Source of the DNA: Eudromia elegans | Lineage: Eukaryota > Chordata > Aves > Tinamiformes > Tinamidae | Direction of reading: 5' to 3' | NCBI GenBank assembly: GCA_003342815.1 | Contig: PTEX01000060.1 | Coordinates: 1,066,244-1,130,243 of the forward strand | DNA: 64,000 nt | Shown here: in pieces, positions 38,335 to 50,388 of the stretch | Layout: every line of letters begins with the position of its first letter | Numbering within the stretch: the stretch's first letter is position 1 | Position numbers and translations under genes: made by a program | The notes under the pieces: model-generated | Seen by the model: the letters and a program-made list of their open reading frames with translations, nothing else | Database searches by the model: none | Told to the model about the DNA's origin: nothing

Positions 38335-39554
38335 GTACTGGGTTTCTCTTATTGTGCCACAAACATTTCAGTGGTGTTATAAACAGTTATGTCTAGAGAA
38401 GTCAGCCAAAAAGAGGAATCCAGTGAAGAGAAGAGAAATGCAGTGACTGGATTTTTGGTTAAGGACTGAGGGCCTATTTTCATATCTGTTACAGGCATCT
38501 TGTATGATTTCAATGGCAAATCATTATAAATTTTCTGTCTCAATGTTGCTTAAGTGAGAAGAAAAAGATAATATTTTCCTTGACTGAGAATGTTGTGAAG
38601 ATAGGTTCTACAACTCCTCAGATTCAGACTTCTGTAGTTTTTCTTTGCAGACAAAATCCTATGGCGTAGAAGAGGTTTGTTGCTGTACCTGACACAGAGA
38701 AGACACTAGTAACAGGGCTAAGACCATTAGCAACTAATAGCAACTAATAAATAGAGCTGGATCAAACAGCAGAATCATAAGTCACCACTGGGTAGTCAAG
38801 ACAGGAGACAGAGAGACAGTCGCAGAGAACTTTTAGGCACCACAACTTGTTGCCTACAGGATGAAAGGGTGGTATATTGGATAGGAGTGTAGAGCCCTCC
38901 ACATGAGCCTATGTCCATGTGGTCTCCTCCACCCCCTACTTTCTCACATAGCAGCTTTCCAGGTAATCTATAGGCGTTCTGCCAACTGCTACATTAGGAC
39001 ATACTCACAGATATGTTAGTCTGTTTACTGTTATGGCCCTGACATAGTTAGCGTGGGGATTTGACCGCATATGTTTCTCCTTCTTGTAATACGAGGATTT
39101 CTCATGTTTCAGGAGATGGGCTCACTGATATGTTATCTGAGATATTTGGTTTTCAGGTCACCCCAGGATGACTTTCAAGATGGTATGCGGAGTACATCAG
39201 TCAGATATTCAAATTACTTGAGTACTGCCTTATTGCTGCTGTGGACATCTTTCCTATAGCTATCTTCCCCACTTCTGTGTGCAGATTCAGGAAAAGAAAA
39301 CAAGATTGCATTAATTTTCTTTGGACTTTTGCTGAACACATGTGCCTAGGCACACTGAAATCACAAAATGACTGTCACATTGCCTTTTTTGTGTGTGTTT
39401 CATTGATTAAATGGCTTTTCAAAACCAAATACCACTGAACTCTGGTTGAGTGTACTAGGCACCTGAACACGCATTTGAGTATGAGAGCTGGCTTTATAAG
39501 ATGGACATTTTTCTTCCTGACTCTGTTTTTGTTCCTTTTTCACAGACTCTCCTG

Positions 39555-39650
39555 GTAGTACTAACTCAAGTAGCTCACAAGGGTGTTGTGCAGATTAATT
39601 AAGTGCTAAGTATTATTAAGCGGACCGCAAACCTAATAAAGTTGAGTTGA
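39555..39650 (+). mobile_element. MIR-like SINE tail
   Basis: Reads AGCTCACAAGGGTGTTGTGC, AGATTAATTAAGTGCTAAGT and AAGCGGACCGCAAACC, which resembles the 3' part of MIR-type SINEs ('ctcacagggttgttgtgaggattaaatgag...aaagcgctt'). Old and degenerate; boundaries approximate. Confidence 0.45.
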
Positions 39651-39812
39651 ACTTTTGAACCTACGCTGTTCATGTGGGTTCTAAATTAGCTAAATGAGCT
39701 TATAGAGTATTGCTGTACCCAGATGAAACAACCAGGGTGAATTTAGGTATGTAAATGTAATTACTTGCCTTGGAATTTGGCCAAAATCATAGACAATGTA
39801 CTATCCCCAGTC

Positions 39813-39834
39813 TTAAAAAACTGTAGTTTTTTAA
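39813..39834. repeat. 10-bp perfect inverted repeat, 2-base centre
   Basis: TTAAAAAACT and AGTTTTTTAA flank GT. It is AT-rich, so it may be chance. Confidence 0.75.
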
Positions 39835-40484
39835 CTACTGCAATAGTATACTTCTTACATGAAAAATCTGAAGGATAATTTCAATTAAAGATAATTATGT
39901 TAAAGATTACTGAAGAAATATTTAATTGTTTTTTGCTAATTCTTCTCAAAATAAAAACATTAATATATTCTGAGAAGAACCAAATATGATTTTTTTTTTC
40001 AAAACTGTTTCACTCAATTATAAAAGTGGAAAATAATGTGAAGTTTTGTTTATTTTTTTAATCCAGAAATAATCATAATTTCAAACTATATTTTAAAAGT
40101 TATATCCAAAAGGGTAGTTTAGTCTACAAGACTGTTTCATCCATTGAGTTTGCCTTTGTCCATTGGCTGTAAATGTCACCAGAGGCTTAGACAGTGATGT
40201 CTGTCTCTGCTGGCTTATAGAAGAGCAGGTTGTACTAGGTGCCAAAGTCAAGCAAAATTAGTTTATTCTTAAAGTGACCATATTGCTGATTTTGTCATAT
40301 TACTTGGATATGTTTAGTTAGGCTAAATGAATCTGCTCCTTAGTGTGATGTGGGGAATCAGACTAGCACAAGGAAAATGCATTGCAATCTAGTTACAGTT
40401 ACTGGATGCAAGCACATGTAGAACAGAAATATTTTCTTTTTTTTTTAACTGAGAAAGAACCCTCTTATGGTCAAAATCCAACTC

Positions 40485-40620
40485 TGAGACCCTGGAGATC
40501 TGAGTTAATTCCCAACTCTGTGGACTTATTTCCAACTCTCCTTATCTCTCTATGCTGTGGTGTTATTATCTTTTGAGACTATAAATCTTCGCATGGAGAT
40601 TTTACCTTTACCTCTACTTA
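40485..40620 (-). mobile_element. MIR-like SINE relic
   Basis: Plus strand: GATCTGAGTTAATTCCCAAC, CTGTGGACTTATTTCCAACT and CTCCTTATCTCTCTATGCTG. This parallels the reverse complement of the MIR core ('gggttcgaatcccagctctgccacttac ... cttaacctctctgtgcctcag'). The match is degraded. Confidence 0.45.
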
Positions 40621-41424
40621 TCCTCTTCATTAAAAAGAAAAAATACCCATGCTAGGTTTCAGGTCCCATTTTATTGACATTCATACTCTGAACTGTAACA
40701 ATGGCATTTTCAGAGCACCATAAGGTTATTATCTTCTGGATGGAGAAGCCAGGAGTTATTCATTCAGTTTATGAGTTCATCTATAATTTGGTGCATTTAA
40801 GAACCCGAATCTTTGATGTATATTCTTAAATATGGCTGTTGGGAACTTTGCACACCAGTGTTATAAAAGCAGATCTAAACATTCAATCTCCTTTGTGTAA
40901 ACAGACAGATCTTTGCTCAGAAAAGCAAACAAGCTATGACCATCATTAGCATTTATTATCAGCTACTTTGAACTTAGCACACTCTCTTTTAAGCATGAGT
41001 TTGACGAGCTATTTGGCATTCATCTCTGGGGCCTTCTTCCAAAACATGCAATAAAAATGAAATGCGTAACAACTTTTAAAATAACTCTTTTCTCCTGTGC
41101 ACACATCTTTGTCCAAAATCTTCTGTTTAAAGAAAATTGAAGCTCAGATCATCTCTATGAAATGCTATTATGTAACAGTATAGAATCTAAAAGTGTGCAG
41201 TATACAGATAACCACAGATCATATTAAAAAAGGTTGCTACTGATGCCAAAAATGTTCTACATATTGTTCTATTATTTGGTATACTGAAGGTATTGAAGAT
41301 ATTTTAATAAGCATCCCATTTTCCTGTGAAATTGAATTTTTTTTTCTTTTCTGATTTCCTTACTCACTATCTGGTTCTCAGAAGATCTTGTCGATGCTCA
41401 TAGAATTTTTCTTAATGTCTTAAA

Positions 41425-41545
41425 GTAATGCAGGAAACTACAGTGCCATTTCATAAATGAAGAAATGAAACACAGATGAATTAAGTGAGTCAAAGTCAAA
41501 AAAGAATATTTTGTAGCTGAGGTGAACACTGACACCAAATTTTCA
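41425..41545 (+). mobile_element. MIR/CORE-SINE-like relic
   Basis: CCATTTCATAAATGAAGAAA, then TGAAACACAGATGAATTAAG and TGAGTCAAAGTCAAAAAAG, follows the MIR core 'ccattttacagatgaggaaactgaggcacagagaggttaagtgacttgcccaaggtca'. Old copy. Confidence 0.6.
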
Positions 41546-42176
41546 TTATTTTGAACTACTATATGATTTTTTATTTTCTTCTTTTTTTTTTCTTTATATT
41601 TTTATAAGGAAAAAGGTTTATTAACTATTTTCATTTTACTGTGTGTATTTTAGGAACAGAGTGAGACTGAGCTCAAAATATTTGATCCTAACCAAATTCA
41701 AGTCAGGAACTTTCAGATGCAATTTATATTCTGAATTCAGAACGTTGGTGCATTTCTAGTCATAGGAGAAACTACAGTAAGCCAAAAGCAAAAGAGAAGG
41801 GTAATATGGCAAGCATGAATATTTCTTTCAGAAAACTCCCTTGAGTCTTTATAAGTTTTAATAACAAGTGAGAAAATTAGTGACATTTGAGCTAGGAGAT
41901 TGGCAAAACCTACCTAGCAGCCGAGCTTGTCTTTGGGGAATATTCACTTTCCTCTTAATATGTGGGGATTCATGCATATAAGCTCTCCTTAACAAGCTGT
42001 AGACATGCCTCTGCTAAAAATGAATTCAAGCTTTGCTTTTTGCATGTCTTTCCTGTGCTATTACCAGAGCAGCCTTCAAAGACTAGTTGCTTTGAGCTGG
42101 TAGACCATTTTAACTTAGAAACTGCCAAACTGCCTCTGTCTAATAGTCTCTCTTTCTGGTATCTTGTTTCTGACAG

Positions 42177-42214
42177 CAGTATTAGATGCTTGCAAAAAGA
42201 CAGTAAGAAATAAG
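42177..42214 (+). other. Microexon candidate with tandem acceptor
   Basis: A strong pyrimidine tract ends in TTCTGACAGCAG, a NAGNAG tandem acceptor. It is followed by 38 bases and AAG|GTGAGT, a near-perfect splice donor. One of three frames is open (VLDACKKTVRNK). Both splice signals are better than most nearby, yet nothing identifies a gene. It could be an exon of a non-coding transcript or chance. Confidence 0.3.
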
Positions 42215-44769
42215 GTGAGTGTTGGACAGTATTTGGCTTTTTGGCATTTGTTTTGTTAAGGATTTCCTGAACTGAGAGGTTTCATGTGGTCCATGCCACT
42301 GAATAGGAATTCATTTCCATGACTGTGTGGAATCTCGTTTAAAAACTCCTTGATTCTTCTGAACTGTGTCAATAATTTTCACAATTTAGCACTTCTAGTG
42401 CAAAACTAGTACTTCTATTTGTTGGCCTCTTTTTTTCCCTTCTGTCTATGTGTGATGTGGTAACTGCTGTTTCCTCATTCTTTATATTGTAGGCATATAT
42501 CATATGCCACAGAATTTGTTACTTTTCCAGAGATTTATAGCTTGCTCACAAAAGTAATCTCCAAACTCCGATTTCACAAAACCAGGGAAACCTAGAGCTG
42601 TTCAAAATTTAATTTTCAATTTTGCTGAAAATGCTGGCTGCAATTCAAGAGAAACGAAATGAGGTTTTTGACAGAGGAGACTGTTGTCAAATTCGCCTCT
42701 GCTTTTGAGAAGGAAAGCAACATCAAATCTTCCAGGAAACTGCTGGGAAGTAAAGCAGAGATGTTGGGACCTGCACTCTGGCTCTGCATGTGCCTCCAAG
42801 CCGAAGTTGAACTGGGGTGGAATTTGCCAGTTTCATCTTCTGTTGGGGAGGGAAATTGTCATAGGCTTTTCTGGGAGGCTGGCAAAGGGACAGATGCTTC
42901 TGAAACATATTTTTTTTTCTCCCTCCCTTCACAATGTAAGAATCTCACTTGTGAATTCTGTGAATTTTCCTTATGGTATGGATATGAAGAGCCTTTTTTT
43001 TTCTCTCTATTTTTTTTTTTCTCTCTCTCAAAAGAAGCTTTTCCTGCTTCCCAGCTGTAAGCTCTGTTATAGCCTGAAAGAATTTCAGAATTTCTATCAA
43101 TTGTATTTTAGACCATCACTTGTCAAATGCTATTTTACAGTGCCAAGTGATGGAGATTTATTTAAAGACATTTCCCCTCTTTGGGTGTCTTTGGTAATTT
43201 TCTTTCAAACTCACTTTCATCCTTCCCTACTAATTAAGACCTTTTGAGAGGAGTATCAAAATTAAACTTCCACTGATACCTCATTCTTTCTGAACCTCTC
43301 TGCCAAGGCTCAACGCCTTCACATAAAATGTTATTCTCCTCTGAAAATAAGTGTATAAAGTAATATGTAAGATTCATTATTTCTTATTTTTTGCTACACT
43401 TCTATAGGTCTATTTATCCTTAAATTGAATAAGACTCAAAGACTAATACATTGACTTCAGTAACTATAAATTGTTCCTGCAAAAATTAACACGTCTCATT
43501 ATGCTAGCTAATTACCTGAGTCTTGCTGTATTTTTTATCATGATCGAATGTCTTACATAACTCAGTGTGTTAATTTTTCTGGTTGATATTTATCTCAAAC
43601 ATTGTAAAATTTGAAGAGTGTCTCTTATTTATTGTCATGGGAAAAGGCGTGAAAGGTTTTAGCTGTGCAAAGTCTTAATTACACCTGTACCAACCCACTG
43701 AGCCTGGTTCTCAGTCAATGCAGATTTTCCTGCAGTTACACTTAAATTAAATTTATTTGGGCCTGAGCTGAAAATCACACTGGGCGAGTTAAACTTGCTG
43801 AAAAAATGCCACATCTCCCCTCTTAGGTCACACCTAGATGAGAGATGCAAGGAGCAGCATGAGGACTACCCCCAGGCAGCACCTGCCCACAAGTGCTGAA
43901 CAGACTTTCTCTCCCCTAGTGAGGATGGAGCAGCAAAGAGCTCTCATGTCACACAACATCTGCAGGAAGCATACGTAGAGGTTATATATGAGTATTTTTT
44001 TCCTGTTTACAACATCAGGTTAGTACTGATGGACTTTAAATAGTTATTCACGGAGGACATTTTGTTCACATTAAAACCAAAGCAAGACCTTTAGAAGCTG
44101 GAAAATGGATCATTGCCCCCTTCACTTCTCTTCAGCTTGCAAAGTTGTAACCCCTTTATTCAAAGTCAGCAATCTCACCATTCTTTCAGGGAAGAAGTAG
44201 TCATCATATTTGCACAGTTTCCTTTTCTAAAGACTTTAGCATCTTGGCATTGCAAACAAAGTCTTGGGAGGACAATCCAGTTTCCAAAATAAATGAAAAA
44301 ATAAGAAAAAATAATCAGAATTTTAAGTAAAGATCTTAAGTCTTTTGGATGTTTGATATGTTAATATTTTTCTGTATTCTTAAGAATATTTATAATGGCA
44401 AAAAGTAAGTTGTTATTTTCTTAATGATAACAGGTGTTGCTCATATACTGCCTACTCAGTAAATGCTCTCTTGAGATCTCCAGTTGGTCCATGCACTTAT
44501 CATTCAGTGTTTTCAATAGGAAATTATAATTTGGGGCCAAATTAGCTTGCTTTCAGGAGTTGTGCTTTTATGGAATTATTAGATGATAATAGCAGCATTA
44601 ATGAGAGCCCTTGCTGAATACTGTGTTGTGTGAGGTTTATGTTATGGTTTGATTTGAAAAGTTACCAAATGCTTGTGATAAGGTTGTAAGCTATACAGCA
44701 TCACATGGGAAAACATTCTTGTTTGGATCTAAGAGTGTTTTTGATTATCTGAATTCTGAGTTCTGGACC
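42215..44769. other. Non-coding sequence
   Basis: The 42600-43250 part has long overlapping frames on both strands (up to 187 codons), broken into poly-Phe/Ser-rich sequence by T and CT runs. None shows a domain. An inverted repeat lies at 43113-43153. The 43670-43830 stretch may hold an ancient repeat too decayed to name. Confidence 0.5.
43113..43153. repeat. 10-bp perfect inverted repeat, 21-base spacer
   Basis: CCATCACTTG (43113-43122) and CAAGTGATGG (43144-43153) are exact reverse complements. Each arm ends in an E-box-like CACTTG/CAAGTG word. Role unknown. Confidence 0.75.
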
Positions 44770-44900
44770 ACTTTCCACACCATCTGCAACCAATCTGCAT
44801 AGCCTGGGAAATTCAATCAGACATCTTGCCCATCTGTAAAACCAGAACTACTCTGTTACTGTTTCACCCTAATTAATGGGGTTTATTTCATTTGCTTCTT
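44770..44900 (-). mobile_element. MIR-like SINE relic
   Basis: Plus strand carries TTGCCCATCTGTAAAACCAG, then ACTACTCTGTTACTG. This resembles the reverse complement of 'ccccattttacagatggggaaactgag'. Upstream, ATCTGCATAGCCTGGG fits the adjoining core poorly. Confidence 0.4.
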
Positions 44901-45296
44901 TGTTTATTGCTAGCCCTTCTCTCTAAATCCTATTAGGAAGACTGCAGAATAGAATCGGCACCTGATTGTAAATGCGTCTAGAAGCATTATAAAGTATGCA
45001 AAAGGAAATAATTTGACTTAGTAAATTCAATATGTCAATTTGGGTGGATGTGGCAGACATAGGCATGCATATGATTTGTAGTTCCAATCTCAAATAAAAA
45101 ACTGGTTCCCAAAAGCTCTTTTTATTTTACTATAAATTGGCACAGTATGTAGCTTTTACTAGCAAATGTGCTATTGTTATGCAAAAAAAGGTACATCAGC
45201 GATAAAGATAAGAACAGGGCAGGGGTTGTAGGAGACTAGAGAAGCATTGCCTGGATTGGAAAGATAAAACAGCCACAGAGTATTAACAAAATCACA

Positions 45297-45800
45297 GAAT
45301 CACAGAATCACAGAATGGTTGAGGTTGGAAGGGACCTCTAGAGATCATCTAGTCCAACCTCCCTGCTCCAGCAGGAACATGTACAGCACAGGGCACAGAG
45401 TGGCATCCAGGCAGCTTTGGAAGATCTCCAGAGAAGGAAACTCCACAACCTCTCCTTATGGATGTCCAATTTGCCTAAATAATCTCTAAGCCAATCCTCC
45501 TTAACCAGTGGAAAGTCTTCCCCTCTCTTGGTTTTCTCTCTCATATCCAACCTCTGTAGTTCATGGGGAATGGGCTTAGCAGAGAAGGCAGAAACAAAGA
45601 AGGCATTTAGTAGCTTTGCCTTCTCTGCATCCTCCATTACCAAGGAACCCTCCCCATTCAGCAGCAGACTAGCATTTTCCCTAGTCTTCCTCTTGCTGAT
45701 GATGTATTTATAGAAGCCCTTCCTGTTGGCCCTGACATCTCTCGCTAACTCTAATTCCAAAAGAGCCTTGGCTTTCCTCGTTGCATCCCTGCATTCTCTT
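45297..45800 (-). mobile_element. CR1: CR1 LINE copy, internally deleted (ORF2 piece joined to 3' end)
   Basis: Read on the minus strand, the element starts near 45800. One open frame reads LRECRDATRKAKALLELELA, then RDVRANRKGFYKYIISKRK, and further on LLNAFFVSAFSAKP and DYLGKLDIHK. This is the CR1 ORF2 linker between endonuclease and reverse transcriptase. At about 45453-45457 it switches directly to CR1 3' untranslated sequence (GAGAGGTTGTGGAGTTTCCT), which runs to the conserved GGTTGGACTAGATGATCTCT end and three ATTCTGTG tail units at 45297-45315. The reverse-transcriptase core is missing. The open frame crosses the junction by chance, giving a 140-codon reading frame with no catalytic domain. 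The element is inert. The left edge is sharp; the right edge coincides with a palindrome. Confidence 0.93.
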
Positions 45801-45812
45801 AATTAAGAGAAT
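45793..45812. repeat. Perfect 20-bp palindrome at the CR1 truncation edge
   Basis: ATTCTCTTAATTAAGAGAAT is its own reverse complement. The CR1 reading frame continues to roughly its left half, so the right half is probably flanking DNA or filler added at insertion. AATTAA words recur just beyond (45801-45820). Confidence 0.85.
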
Positions 45813-47189
45813 TAAATTAAGACCTGGGGATTGTGCTGCCGATTTATATTAACTAAATATAAAAGATAGAGCTCTTCAGTCTGTTTGTCTGAATTAATCC
45901 ACATTTTCTAGATTGTTTATTTTTATTAGAAGGAATGCAGAGGGAGGAGGAGTGTGAACACGGACTTGAGACACTTCCATAACCACTTCCCCAAAATGCT
46001 TTAAGGGACTCAGGCTTGCACCAATTCTCTTCTGAGCTGCTGCACAGGCAGAATCAAAACCCAGCTGCCGTTGAGCTAATAAAAACCATGTTAATCAAAT
46101 CACAGCCAGCATTTTTGGAGAAAAAATACTTTGTCCTAAGATTTGAATTGCAGGTGTAAACTGGCTGTCAGTTGCAAACTATTTGCATTTATATACAAAG
46201 CTCAGCTTCCCCTCCACATTGTTCCATGTTGCAACTGATGCAATTCCTGGTTGAGATCTTTGGTAGGACTTTTAAATGTAGAAATTTATTAAATTTGAAG
46301 AAAATCCCTACAGCAATGTTAGAATCATAAAATCCTTCCCTAACCTTTACAAGTTTGTGGTGGGAGGGATATAGTCTCTGGAGAGCGCAGGTCAGGTGTA
46401 GGCAGCTGACTTTTAAGGAGTGTTTTAGGCAGGGATTTCCTGATGCTGGTGTAAAGCCAGACCAAATCCTTTCATAGGTCATGCCCCTACCCAGGTGAAC
46501 TGGGCTGAAGGATGGGGTTGGTATTGTGCCCTGCTGGATAAATGCAACATTTAAGCGTCCATAGCTTTGGAAAAGACCTTTGGAGAGAGAGAGACAGTGA
46601 ACACCATGTGTGACCAGCACAATCCCTGCTCCACCTGAGCCAGATGCAGAAAAATGGTAGTTTTACTATAAGTGAAAAGCTGCAGCATATTCCCCTGCAT
46701 ATGTGAAGATTCTGACTTGCTTTAGAGGCTCATTTCTGACTAAGCTCTGTACCGCGGCTTCTGCAGAGCAAAGCTTTTAAAACAAAAGATGAATGGGGAT
46801 AATACAGGTTTTCAGTGAGTGAGAAAAAAATGTATATATACCATTTTAATGAGCTCTTTCTTGGGCTCACAGTTCCTTAGGGCAGTAATTCCCTCTTATG
46901 AGTGCCTGGAAATTGCTGAGCACTTCATGGCCACTACCATCAACAACTAATGAATAAAAATGATGGTGATTATATCACTTGAACAAGATTGCTGAAAAGC
47001 TTTAATCACAACAATGTAACAGATTAATTAGAATGTCCAAGAAAACAGAAACAATGTGTCTGAGTTTGAGCTTGTTTGAGTGGGAATTTTTACAAATATA
47101 CAGAGAATTTTAATAACATGGAAAATCAATTATATTTATAAAAAGGTATAATAATCACAAATGCATAGTGAATCATAGTGCCAACTCCA
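45813..47189. other. Non-coding sequence
   Basis: No repeat or exon recognised. A minus-strand frame of 143 codons (46189-46620) has no known motif and no supporting splice sites, so I treat it as chance. Confidence 0.5.
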
Positions 47190-47320
47190 ATACAATGCCT
47201 TGCATCGCTAGATCTCAATGCACTTTATAAAGGAAGCATTCATTAGCATCATAATGAAAACCAAATTAGTTTTGTTAATTTGCATTATTGCAGAGAGTTG
47301 TGTGATCAGGGTAAAAATGC
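47190..47320 (+). mobile_element. MIR/amniote-SINE-like relic
   Basis: CTAGATCTCAATGCACTTTA, TAAAGGAAGCATTCATTAGC and later TTTGCATTATTGCAGAGAGT follow the order of a common amniote SINE/LINE tail ('gatctcaaagcactttacaaacattaattaa ... attttacagatgg'). Degenerate. Confidence 0.5.
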
Positions 47321-50019
47321 AGACAGATAACTGTGCATGCAGGTGAATCATTAATTTATTTATGGGGGGTAGAAGGGCATAACAGGAGCTTAAATGTTTA
47401 GCAAGCCTGAAGTAAAGGAAAAGATGGAATAAAAAGAAAATGCTCTGGTTTAATCTGGGTATGCTAGGCTGCAGTGAATAAAAAGGGAGCAGTTGAGCTT
47501 TGCCCGGTTTTAAATTGCCTATAACATACTTCTAAATGTTATGAGGTTGCATACGATAAAGCAATTGACTTCACACATGTGCAATGGAATACTCTACCCA
47601 GTTTCAGTAGTTTAATCACCTGGGGCTTGTGGAGTCCTGGTAAATCCATTTGCAAGACATCACGGAAACAGCATTGGAGAAAAACCTGGAGAATGGCAAT
47701 CCAGAGGGAATGCGTATTTTCTGTTTCCTGAAATGTACTTAGATTTTTTTTTTTGGTTTGACCTAAGATTTCTTATGTTTACCCACAGAACCACGGTCCA
47801 TGTCTGCAGAACATATAGTGCCAAAACTTCCTCTAAAATACCTTAATCAACTAGTGAAATCCTCAGTCCTCAGACACCTCAGTGGGTATATTCTAGCCAC
47901 AGGTTTTCCAAAGGAACATTTTTATGCTGGAAAATGTGATGTCACTTCAATGGTTTGGGGATATCTTTTCATTTTGGAATGGAGTTTAAATGCATTTTTA
48001 AAGGAATTTTCATTTCTAATGGACTTTTTTGATCGTACTGTCTTTAACATTCAACATTTAATTTGGAAATTCCAGAAGAGTGAATCAAAAAAGTGTTGAT
48101 TTTATTGAAACAGTGCATTTCAATAAGCCTAAAAGTCAAAAATAACAGTTCTTCCCTGAAATCTCATTTCTCAAGGTGTTATGAAATTCTCCCCAGTCTG
48201 GAAGAAAATAGAAGAATCGTGGAATTTTCCATGTAGTTAGGATATCAGTTTATTAGCTCCCTGGTATATGCATCCAAGTGAGAAATGTGGAATTAATGTA
48301 TTCAGACAATTAAGCTTCATTTTCTGATCACTAATTGCAAACACACAGAGGGATTTAATTTACGCACAAATTCTGTCAGTGCTTGCAATTGTGTGACCCA
48401 CTGTGCAACCCCCATCTTTAGTGCAACAGATCTTTGCTTAGATTTGATTGTGCAAAGTTCATTTGAGCTCTTGATAACATACTTTCTGCTTGGCCAAGTT
48501 CCCTGTTCCTAGGTTTAAATCCGTTCCCATCCTCATCAGATATTTCTTTGTGACACCTGCTTTAAAGATGCTACAGAGATTCTCTTTCCAAGTCCCTTTG
48601 CTTGAAGGCATTGGCAGCTGTAACTCATGATCTCCTCACATAGCCTGGAGAAATCACCGAAAACTTTTTAGGGATAAATACGGACTGTGACCTGAAGACT
48701 ACATTTTAAATTAGTTTAATAGGTAATAATTTATGGATTTAGCTTGTACTGAGAGAGTATTTTTTCCCTCGACAGCTGTGTGTTTTACTTTCTTGCACCA
48801 TATGCTGTTATTTTTACTCATAGAAATTGTGATTAAAATGTGATCCAAAAAGATTGATGTCCTTTTGCATAGATTTTTAACCACTTTCCATCTGGAGATC
48901 TCAGGAAGACCTTCAGCATCTCTGTCTGGTACAGCACTGAATCTTCTTGGTAAATGCAGATGGAGCAAGGAAAAGAGAATTTGTAGTGATCAGACTCATA
49001 TGGAGACTGAGGAAATGGGAGATTTGGAAGCAGGCAGATAGAAAGGAGCAGTTCAAGAAAGATTAAGGAAGCTCTTCTGATGTTTTTCAAAATCTATCCT
49101 CCAGATGCTCACTCCATTCTATCAGCATCCCCTCTTAACTTAAGCCAAATCCCTTTCATCAAAATCCTAGCTTGGCGAGCTCCTTGGAAAGCCATGACAG
49201 TAAATGGGGAAGGGCACAGAGACAAACACTGGCATGTGATTTTCCATATTGTTTAACTGTTTGAACTTTCCCTAGACAGTTTTTGCAGTGCCCCCTACCA
49301 CTGTCCCAGACAATCCTTGGACAGGCAAGGGATTGCACTCTATCACCATTCTGCACAGAACTACCCATCTTTGAAGGAGGAAGCAGTTCAGATGCTCTAC
49401 CAAGCTCTCAGGGTCAGAGGATGGACCCTATCTCTGTTTGGTTTACTTCTACAGGTACAGCAAGGGAGACCACACGTGTAGGAAAGAGGCTAACTCATAA
49501 TGCAGAGAGGTTTTGCAGACACCCTTCCCTGGTTTCTGTACTTTGCCTCTTCATTTTGTGGAGAAGGTCTTTGAGATTCAGGTCTCTACAGGGGGAGCTG
49601 CTGTGGGCTGGAGCCCATGTTAAGAAGTGACATAAAATGACATAATAAAACTGCTTGGCTTATTCCCATCTTCAAGCATGGTTTTAAATGGTCTAGACTC
49701 GGTTCCTCCTGAGATGTTTGAGCTTCTGCAGGGATTGGATACCCTCTACTTGAAGCCATCCTCAATCTACAAGGAACAGAGTTACTCTGTGTGCAGGCTA
49801 ATGTCATATACGCTTCCTTCATACACTCCTTTACTCCTGGTCTCCTTTTAGAGCACCAGGTGCTGCAGTCACAGAAGAATATGCTCAGTGAAGTGGTCTA
49901 CTTGTAGTGTTCTTGCCATTTCACCATTATCAACATCATGGCAGTGGATCTGCATACTCAATGCCATTGACTTTCTACCTAGGGGCTAGATACGGAGTGG
50001 TGCTGGGTGCCTCCCAAAA
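47321..50019. other. Non-coding sequence with one weak open frame
   Basis: At 47780-47790 a TTACCCACAG acceptor-like site precedes a frame open to 48099 that includes MSAEHIVPKLPLKYLNQ. No domain or donor supports it. Other frames at 48711-49822 overlap on both strands without motifs. Nothing here is called as a gene. Confidence 0.45.
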
Positions 50020-50092
50020 GGGAATGAATGTGCTCTGAGAAGTCAGCGGGAGGTGAAAGACCTCAGCATCTCTAAGAATGGGCCCAGCGTGA
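50020..50092 (+). repeat. Ancient interspersed repeat fragment
   Basis: AGTCAGCGGGAGGTGAAAGA, CCTCAGCATCTCTAAGAATG and GGCCC resemble the common ancient sauropsid repeat reading 'agtcaatgggagctgagggtgctcagcacctctgaaaatcaggccc'. Family name uncertain. Confidence 0.45.
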
Positions 50093-50353
50093 CGTAGAAA
50101 AAGCAGTTTCCTAGTAGTATGTACCTAATTGTATTGAATTGTAGTACTATTTCTACAGTAAGATAAGTTAATGAACCTCAGCTGATTATGCCCTAGTTTA
50201 GTTAATAGTTCACATTATTATTTAAATGTGAAGCAGTAAGTATGCCAGCTTATAATTGTTTTTACTATTTCTCTTTTTTATTAGAGTGCATCTGTAGTAT
50301 GTGGTTTAATTACGTGTTACTCCATTATTTATATGTAAATGAAGGGAATGGCC

Positions 50354-50372
50354 TTTTTTTTTTTTTTTTTTT
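50354..50372. repeat. Poly-T run (19 T)
   Basis: An uninterrupted homopolymer. It puts poly-Lys or poly-Phe into overlapping frames. Confidence 0.9.
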
Positions 50373-50388
50373 GCATGCAACCATAGTA

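Noticed and set aside
42659-43247. Overlapping plus-strand frames of 133 and 187 codons
   Set aside because: Two frames open at once over the same DNA, Phe/Ser runs from T and CT tracts, and no domain point to chance.
45338-45760. 140-codon minus-strand frame as a possible host gene
   Set aside because: It is CR1 ORF2 linker sequence fused to CR1 3' untranslated sequence.
46189-46620. 143-codon minus-strand frame
   Set aside because: No recognisable domain, signal or splice support.
47800-48099. 99-codon plus-strand frame behind an acceptor-like site
   Set aside because: No donor, no domain, and the later part becomes low-complexity Phe/Leu-rich.
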